Below are positions 40,464 to 45,921 of a stretch of 45,921 nucleotides of DNA, in pieces. This stretch comes from Sphingomonas sp. Root720 (GTDB lineage: Bacteria > Pseudomonadota > Alphaproteobacteria > Sphingomonadales > Sphingomonadaceae). The notes beneath the pieces are model-generated. The model searched no databases. It was given only the letters and a program-made list of their open reading frames with translations, and was not told where the DNA came from. The DNA lies in NCBI RefSeq assembly GCF_001428605.1, contig NZ_LMID01000005.1:1-45921 (forward strand), in the 5' to 3' direction. The stretch's first letter is position 1. Each line of letters begins with the position of its first letter. The translations under genes and the position numbers were made by a program.

Positions 40464-41393
40464 TCACGCCGCTTCACGGATCGGCTCGTCGGTTGCCTCG
40501 GCATCGGCGAGCCCGGTGGCGCGGAGCAGGAAACTGGCTGCGGCCTCGGCCTTGGCCGCGGCGGTCATCACCGCCCGGTTGTCGCGCTTCAGCACGCGCA
40601 GCCACGATCCGATGTAATTGGCGTGGTCGTCGAGGTGGGCGGTCGGTAACGCCAGGTCCGCCCCGAGTAGCGCGGCGGTCATCTCGGCGCATAGCTCCTC
40701 GAAGGCGTAAGCCTCGTCGCCGAACTTCTTTCCAAACTCGCGATCGAGCCTGTCGGCATGGCCGGTCCAGTGACCGGCCTCATGAGCGAGGGTCGATGCC
40801 CAATAGGCGCGCGTCGAGAATTGCTCGACCGCCGGCATGGTGATGCTGTCGGCGATGCGGTCGTAGAAGGCGCGATCGCCCCGGATGTGGAGCGTCGCCG
40901 GCAGCGCGTCCACGAAGCGCCGCGCTCGCTCGGGCAGCGTGTCAGCCGGAGGGGCGATGCTGAGCGGGGTCGGATGGAAACGGTCGGGCAAGCCGTCGAT
41001 CTGGTCGGCGTTGAACACGGCGTAGCTGCGCAGCACGCGCCGCATCTCGTCTGTGGCATCGCCGGTGACGGGCGACTCCACGGTCTTGCTGTAGGACTTG
41101 TAGAAGATGGCGATCTGGGAGCGTTCGCCCTCGCGGACCTGCGCGCCAAGGGCCTGGGCCTGTTTGTAGGTCATCCAGGTCCGCGAGTTGAAGCCGGCGC
41201 TCTCGGCGACGAGCCACAGCCAGAAGCAGTTGATACCGCGATAGGGCTCGCCCGTCGCGCGGAGCGGGCGGCCGCCCAACCCGGGACGCCACGGCTTCAC
41301 CCAGGGGCGTACCCCGGCTTCGAGCTTGTCGATGATGGTGTTGGTGATGATATCCGCCGGCGAGGGCTTGTCGGTGGTCTTGGCCACGATCAT
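40464..41393 (-). CDS. ardC: ArdC-type antirestriction protein with zincin domain
   Basis: About 309 residues. The N-terminal domain (DIITNTIIDKLEAGVRPWVK, then PYRGINCFWLWLVAES) is the ArdC ssDNA-binding module. The C-terminal metallopeptidase-like domain has AYWASTLAHEAGHWTGHADR (HExxH zinc motif) and AYAFEELCAEMTAALLG (third ligand). ArdC proteins protect incoming plasmid DNA from restriction. AGGAG lies one base before the ATG at 41393, so translation may really start at the GTG at 41387 (MAKTTDKPS), 7 bases from it. Located in the leading-side minus-strand gene block. Confidence 0.9.
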   Translation of the reverse strand: MIVAKTTDKPSPADIITNTIIDKLEAGVRPWVKPWRPGLGGRPLRATGEPYRGINCFWLWLVAESAGFNSRTWMTYKQAQALGAQVREGERSQIAIFYKSYSKTVESPVTGDATDEMRRVLRSYAVFNADQIDGLPDRFHPTPLSIAPPADTLPERARRFVDALPATLHIRGDRAFYDRIADSITMPAVEQFSTRAYWASTLAHEAGHWTGHADRLDREFGKKFGDEAYAFEELCAEMTAALLGADLALPTAHLDDHANYIGSWLRVLKRDNRAVMTAAAKAEAAASFLLRATGLADAEATDEPIREAA

Positions 41394-41521
41394 TCTCCTG
41401 TGCTGGGTGAGGCGGACCCGCATCGCGCCCGCGATTGGCGAGGCATGGTGTCGGGTCACAAAAAGAGGGGCGGCACTCCGAAGAGTACCGCCCCCAGTCG
41501 CCTCGAACTGGGCTCCAGGCG

Positions 41522-43630
41522 TCACGCCGCCTGGCTGTAATCCTCCTGATGATTGTCGACCGGCTGCTCGCCATCGTCGTCGTCGGCGAGGTTCTGGTCG
41601 TCCCGATCTTCCTGATCTTCCTGATCGTCGTCGCCATCCTGCTCCGGATCCGCGTCGCCCTCATCGGTGACGAAGGTAGAGCTGGCGCGGATGCGCTCGG
41701 GCTTCTCGACGGCGTCGAACCGCATGGCGTCGGGGAGCCAGGCGGTGGCCTTCTCGCGGATCTCGGCCTCCACGATGCCCTGGCCGTTGCAGAGCGAGGC
41801 GCAGGTGCTGGCGAGCTCGCTCTTCTTCGCGTCCTTATAGCGGCCGCGAAGGATCGGACCCCCGATCTCCTGGAGCGCGTCGAGCATGACGTCCTTCTTG
41901 ACCCGGCCGAAGAAGTTTTCGGCCGTCGGACGCCACCAGTTGGCGACCTGGATGCCGAGGATGCGGCCAAGGTGGTCGTGGAAGCCGTTCGAGCGGCCGC
42001 CCTCGGCGATGTTGAGGGTCGGCTCCAGCGTCTGCGCGATCGAGAAGGCGACCCAGGCGCCCCTGGCCTGTTCGTCGAGCGCCCGGAAGGCGTCGAAGCG
42101 CTCGGACATGGTGGTGTATCCGGCCCAGCTCGTGTCGAGGTGCTGACGCTGATCCTCGATCGTGTGCGACGCCATCGATGCTTCGTCGCGGAAGGCGAAG
42201 ATCGGCATCTGAGCGGCGCTTGCCTTCAGCGTGGAATGATCGCGGATGTAGCTGCTCGCTAAAACCACGTCCTGCGCCATCAGGAAGATGGTCAGGTCGA
42301 GCGCGACCGCCGGATCGCTCGCGATGTGGGCGACGAGAATCTGGCGGCGCTGGGTCGCCAGTTCGTCCACAAGGGTCGCGCTGAGCTTGGGACCATGATC
42401 CATCTCGTCACCGCCATTATCGGTATTACAGGCATTGCCGTTAGGCTTGCCGATCGGCGCGTTGGGATCGACCACCGGTTTCTCGCTGAACAAGCGCGCA
42501 TGGACGCGAGCCTGGCCGTCGCCACCGATGTAGACGAACGTGCCGAGCTGCGCCCTGACGACCGGGTCGTTTGCCTTGCGGGCGGCATCGATGTCGTCGA
42601 GCTCACGTTCGATCTCCTCAACGCGGTCGTTCGCCGCCTCAGCTTCCGGGGAGCCCTCCGACAGCGAACCTTCGAGCTGCTCGGCCAGGTCGTCGTTCTC
42701 GGCCGACAGGTCGTCGACGCGGGCTTGCTCCTCGTCGGTGAGGGGCCGTGCCGTGGGGTGGAACTCGTGGAGCTGGCGCTCCATGTCGTAGGGGACGTGG
42801 GTTGCGGCGATCGGCGTCACGAACGCGAGACCCTGTTCCTGCGCGAGCTCAGCCGCGGCGGCTTCGAGCTTCTTGGCGGCAAGCTCCTCGAGGAGGTTGA
42901 CGTCGGTCCAATTCTCGTCGCCGGCCTCGACGGTGAACAGGTCGCCTTCGATGCGACCGCCGGCGGCGACATAGGCGTCGCGACCAACGAACCGCGCCTT
43001 GGCGTCGTTCGCCTTGACGGTGCCGTTGAGAATGGCGCGTTTGATGTTGTCGGGCTGGTTGCCGTAATAGGCGTTCTTCATCTTCTCAAAGACGCGAGCC
43101 TGGCGGTCGGTGTCCGCGGTGACGGCATAAGCCTGAGCCACGCCCAAGCTGATCTCGCCGGCGGCCAGCGCCTCGAAGATGGCGGGTGCCAGCTCGGCAA
43201 GGCGCACGCGCTGCTCGACGAATCGGGTGGTGACGCCGAACCGCTTGGCCACGTCCTCGGCAGAGGAGCCTTTGTCGATAAAGTGCTTGAACGCCTCGCA
43301 CTCGTCGGCCGGGTTCATCGGCGTGCGGTTGAAGTTCTCCGCAAGGCTCGCCTCGACCGAGTTACCTTCGTCGGCGAGCACGAGAACGGGAACTTCGTGA
43401 TCGGTCGGGAGCGTGCCCTGCTCAATCAGGAGCTGCAGCGCGCGCAGGCGGATGCCGCCCGCCTTCACGGTGTAGGTGCCCGCCTTCTTGAGTGGGGTCA
43501 CGATCAGGTTCTGCAGCAGCCCCCGAGCTGCGATGCTGGCGGCCATGGCTTCCACGCTCACGGCGCGCTTGCACTTGCGCACGTTGTCCTTCGACAGCGA
43601 GAGGTTCTTGACCTTCACGGACTGGATCAT
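41522..43630 (-). CDS. Large ParB/Spo0J-family plasmid protein
   Basis: A 702-residue ParB-like protein, more than twice the usual length. The N-terminal ParB/sulfiredoxin-fold domain has YTVKAGGIRLRALQLLIEQG and the C-box-like VEASLAENFNRTPMNPADEC. A KorB-type HTH follows (AEDVAKRFGVTTRFVEQRVR). The middle contains a coiled coil (DDLSAENDDLAEQLEGSLSE) and the C-terminus is strongly acidic (DGDDDQEDQEDRDDQN). Long ParB proteins of this kind are conserved on sphingomonad and rhizobial plasmids; some are nucleases rather than partition factors. A copy of the parA-region repeat lies inside its coding sequence near 42430. Confidence 0.88.
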   Translation of the reverse strand: MIQSVKVKNLSLSKDNVRKCKRAVSVEAMAASIAARGLLQNLIVTPLKKAGTYTVKAGGIRLRALQLLIEQGTLPTDHEVPVLVLADEGNSVEASLAENFNRTPMNPADECEAFKHFIDKGSSAEDVAKRFGVTTRFVEQRVRLAELAPAIFEALAAGEISLGVAQAYAVTADTDRQARVFEKMKNAYYGNQPDNIKRAILNGTVKANDAKARFVGRDAYVAAGGRIEGDLFTVEAGDENWTDVNLLEELAAKKLEAAAAELAQEQGLAFVTPIAATHVPYDMERQLHEFHPTARPLTDEEQARVDDLSAENDDLAEQLEGSLSEGSPEAEAANDRVEEIERELDDIDAARKANDPVVRAQLGTFVYIGGDGQARVHARLFSEKPVVDPNAPIGKPNGNACNTDNGGDEMDHGPKLSATLVDELATQRRQILVAHIASDPAVALDLTIFLMAQDVVLASSYIRDHSTLKASAAQMPIFAFRDEASMASHTIEDQRQHLDTSWAGYTTMSERFDAFRALDEQARGAWVAFSIAQTLEPTLNIAEGGRSNGFHDHLGRILGIQVANWWRPTAENFFGRVKKDVMLDALQEIGGPILRGRYKDAKKSELASTCASLCNGQGIVEAEIREKATAWLPDAMRFDAVEKPERIRASSTFVTDEGDADPEQDGDDDQEDQEDRDDQNLADDDDGEQPVDNHQEDYSQAA
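42417..42439. repeat. Parset-like repeat inside the parB-like gene
   Basis: TTATCGGTATTACAGGCATT, followed by GCC, carries the GGTATTAC core and CGG/GGCATT flanks that typify the array at 17660-18467. It lies within coding sequence, about 24 kb from the main array. Confidence 0.5.
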
Positions 43631-43756
43631 CGGTCATACTCCATCTGGAATGGCGCGCCGTTGTCCAACGGTCGCGCGAGCCTGCTCATCAGGCCCACAA
43701 AGCCGAAGGCTCCCTCCCCTCCCTGTCGCTGATCGGGGAAGAAGCCCTGTGGCGGG

Positions 43757-45826
43757 TCAGGAGGCGATGCGCTCGATGATGGCCGGCGCGCTTCCGACAG
43801 GCACGAACAGCCGCGTCTTGTGCTGGATGATCTCGGTGAAGCAGCCTGCGGCCTTCAGCTCGACGAGGCGCGTGTGCGGCCAGTCGAGCAGCTCGAGACG
43901 CTGCTGGCCGGCGACTAGACTGCGCTTAAGCCGGTAAGTGCCGACTGTCCCGATCTCGCCCGTCTTCATGACATGCTTCGCGGTCTCCTCGCCCGACACG
44001 GTGATCGTCGCCGCAATGCCGAAGGCGGCCGCGAGCTTCGGCACGGTCGGGGCCGGTACGAGGCGGCCGAGAAACGACTGGCCCTCGTCGGTGTTCAGGC
44101 GCCAGACCTGCACATGCTCGTCGGGCAGGCGGTCCCAGACGGGTAGGAGGAGGCCGGTGACGAGATAGATAGTGCTGGTGCGGGTCTTGCCCCGCATCTC
44201 CTCGACCTCGGCCGACCAGAGCGCCGAGAACTCCTCCTCGCTCGCCTCTTCCCACATCGTCTCAAGCAGCAGGTCCTGGCGCATGCGCTCATTGCGGGTC
44301 GGGCGTACAAGCTCGTAGCGGCGGACGATCTCGCCATCGTCATCGGTCAGCGAGTAGGTGCTGCACCGGATCGCGGCTTTGCCCGACTTGCGGTTGACCA
44401 TCGGGCGAGAGTCCTCGCCGAGCATGCGCAGCGCGCGGTCGAGCGCCACGGGCTTGTAACGCTCCTCGGTCTCGAGCCGGAGGATCTCGGTCTCGGCGCC
44501 GCTGACAGGATCGCGGCGGATGACGGTGCGGTCGAGGATCGTGATCCGCTCCGCCATGATGCTCTCTACGCCCAGGTCGAGCGTGCCCGCTTCGCGGGCG
44601 GCCTCGACGCGCGCCTCGATCAAGCCGAGATATTCGTCGAAGATGGCGTTCTGGAGCGCGATGCGCAGCGCGAGGATGCGGTTGAGCCAGCGCTGGATGG
44701 GCGGCAGCTCCTCCTTGAGACCGCCACCTTCGCCTTCGAGATCGAGACCGGTCAGCTGCTGGAAGTCGCCGAAGTTGACCGACTTCAGCTTGCCCTCGGC
44801 AAGCAGCCGAAACCAGGTCTCCAGGGACTCCTTGGCATAGTCACTTTCGAGGTTGTCGCGGGGATCGAACAGGCCCTGGCCGCCGGTCTGGCGTTGACCG
44901 CGGGTTAGCGCGCCCAGGCTGTCGAGTCGGCGGGCGATCGTCGAAATGAAGCGGCGTTCGCCGCGGCAATCGGTCGAAACCGGCCTGAACAGGGGCGCGC
45001 ACGACTGATGGGTTCGGTGCGTGCGACCCAGACCCTGGATCGCGACATCGGCGCGCCAGCCCGGTTCAAGCAGATAATGGATGCGGCGGGACTGGTTCTC
45101 GGCGGTGAGGCTCGCATGGTAGCTGCGACCCGTGCCGCCGGCGTCGCTGAAGATGAGGATCCGCTTGGCGCCGCGCATGAAGGCGTCGGTCTCGGCGAGA
45201 TTCGTACGCGGCGAGCGGTTCTCGATCCGCTGGCGACCGGCCATGTCGACGACGATGCGACGGCTGCGCCCCGTCACCTCCGCCACGGCGTCCGTGCCGA
45301 AGTGTCCGATGATGTGGTCGAGTGCCGAGCCGACGATCGGCAGCGCCCCGAGCTGCTCTAGCATGTCGTCGCGCATCCGGAGGGCTTCCCGGCTCAGTAC
45401 AGGACGGCCTTCCTCGTCCACCATCGGCTCGGACCGGGTCTTGCCGGTGTCATCGACGAAGGTCTTCATCTGCCGGACAGGAAAGGCGGCCGTCAGATAG
45501 TCCATCAGAAACTCGCGCGGGGAAAGCTCGATATCCAAGTTGGCGCGCTCTTCCGCACCGAGACCGGCGAGCGCCCGGCTCAACATCGCCTCCGAGGTGG
45601 AGACGAGCTGCACCACCACGCTGTCGCCTCGAGCCAGATCTTCACGCATGGCCGGGATCAGTGACGGAAGCTTCATGCCGATCAGGAGTTGGCCGAAGAA
45701 GCGCTGCTTGGTCGACTCGAAGATCGACAGCGCCGCGGCCTTGGCCCCGCTGTTGTAGGTGTCCTTCGAGAAGCTGTCCGCGATGCGGGTCGCATCGAGG
45801 GCGGCGCGGAGGTTGGCGTGAATGAT
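43757..45826 (-). pseudogene. Strawberry-notch-like helicase/methyltransferase protein, C-terminal part only
   Basis: The C-terminal half of a very large plasmid protein (usually about 1,400 residues: methyltransferase plus SNF2-type helicase). Seen are the helicase C-terminal motifs RILIFSDAGGTGRSYHASLT, IHYLLEPGWRADVAIQGLGR and THRTHQSCAPLFRPVSTDCR, then the SBNO-like C-terminal region. The coding frame continues above the ATG at 45676 to about 45826 (AIIHANLRAALDATRIADSF) and then meets a stop at 45830, where sequence similarity stops. The N-terminal methyltransferase and ATP-binding lobe are missing, so the protein is inactive or the junction marks another insertion or the edge of an element. 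Confidence 0.75.
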
Positions 45827-45921
45827 CGCTTATCGCGAGGAAGCGGTAATGCGGAGGAACGCGGCGTAGTCCTGCAAAGCTGCGGAACATTTCGCCACGT
45901 CCTTCACATTATTCTATAGGG
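45827..45921. other. Foreign sequence beyond the helicase truncation
   Basis: About 95 bp at the right edge. Its minus strand can encode the end of another protein (KDVAKCSAALQDYAAFLRIT), which could be the tail of a transposase, but this is not certain. Confidence 0.3.

Noticed and set aside
1..45921. CRISPR arrays, tRNA and rRNA genes
   Set aside because: No regularly spaced identical repeats and no tRNA or rRNA landmarks were seen; the parA-region repeats are irregular and palindromic, unlike CRISPR repeats.

Overview
The window is about 46 kb of high-GC DNA that reads as part of a mobilisable plasmid, or a plasmid-like integrative element, from an alphaproteobacterium, most likely a sphingomonad. 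Reasons are the codon use, the imuA-imuB-dnaE2 mutasome cassette, LexA boxes of the alphaproteobacterial type (GTTC-N7-GTTC), a VirD2-like relaxase, and backbone families (DUF5818, DUF3768, DUF3606, DUF6927, strawberry-notch-like protein, ArdC, large ParB) typical of sphingomonad plasmids. No replication initiator and no type IV secretion genes are visible.

Layout, left to right. 0-1 kb: an HTH gene and the C-terminal remnant of a zinc-type dehydrogenase. 1.0-3.5 kb: a complete IS21-family element. 3.5-9.1 kb: a minus-strand gene train that looks like a defence island: an AbiEi/AbiEii-like toxin-antitoxin pair, an unknown 180-aa protein, a two-helix membrane protein, a GHKL ATPase fused to a PD-(D/E)XK nuclease, a 55-aa protein and a membrane protein truncated by the IS21. 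9.3-12.2 kb: a mobilisation operon (MobC-like protein with two ribbon-helix-helix segments, VirD2-like relaxase, coiled-coil protein). A candidate oriT lies just upstream; its nic core is identical over 11 bases to the Ti plasmid T-DNA border. 12.7-17.5 kb: imuA-imuB-dnaE2 behind a LexA box, with a DnaE2 that has lost its polymerase core. 17.6-19.5 kb: a long array of GTAWTAC-centred repeats followed by parA and a small ribbon-helix-helix partner, i.e. a partition locus. 19.6-26.3 kb: small plasmid genes and a DNA-repair cluster (SRAP protease-like protein, split LigD, ExoIII-type nuclease). 26.3-30.1 kb: SSB, a DUF262-HNH nuclease gene and a DUF2493-like gene. 30.3-36.9 kb: an inserted metabolic segment (broken D-amino-acid dehydrogenase, GlcG-like protein, malate synthase G) followed by IS110 and IS4 transposase genes. 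37.0-45.8 kb: minus-strand plasmid backbone (PP-loop protein, DUF6927, ArdC antirestriction, ParB, strawberry-notch-like protein truncated at the right edge).

How it fits together. The nic site predicts that the + strand is transferred with positions above 12241 entering first. Nearly all backbone genes in the leading side (ssb, DUF2493-like, ArdC, ParB, the 37-39 kb cluster) are on the minus strand, so the incoming single strand would be their template. ssb and the DUF2493-like gene also share a structured leader of about 58 bp at exactly the same distance from their start codons. This supports a leading-region programme of early anti-defence expression, while the lagging side carries the defence island. 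Several genes carry frameshifts or truncations (LigD, dadA-like gene, PP-loop gene, DnaE2, helicase), so the replicon is mosaic and partly decaying.
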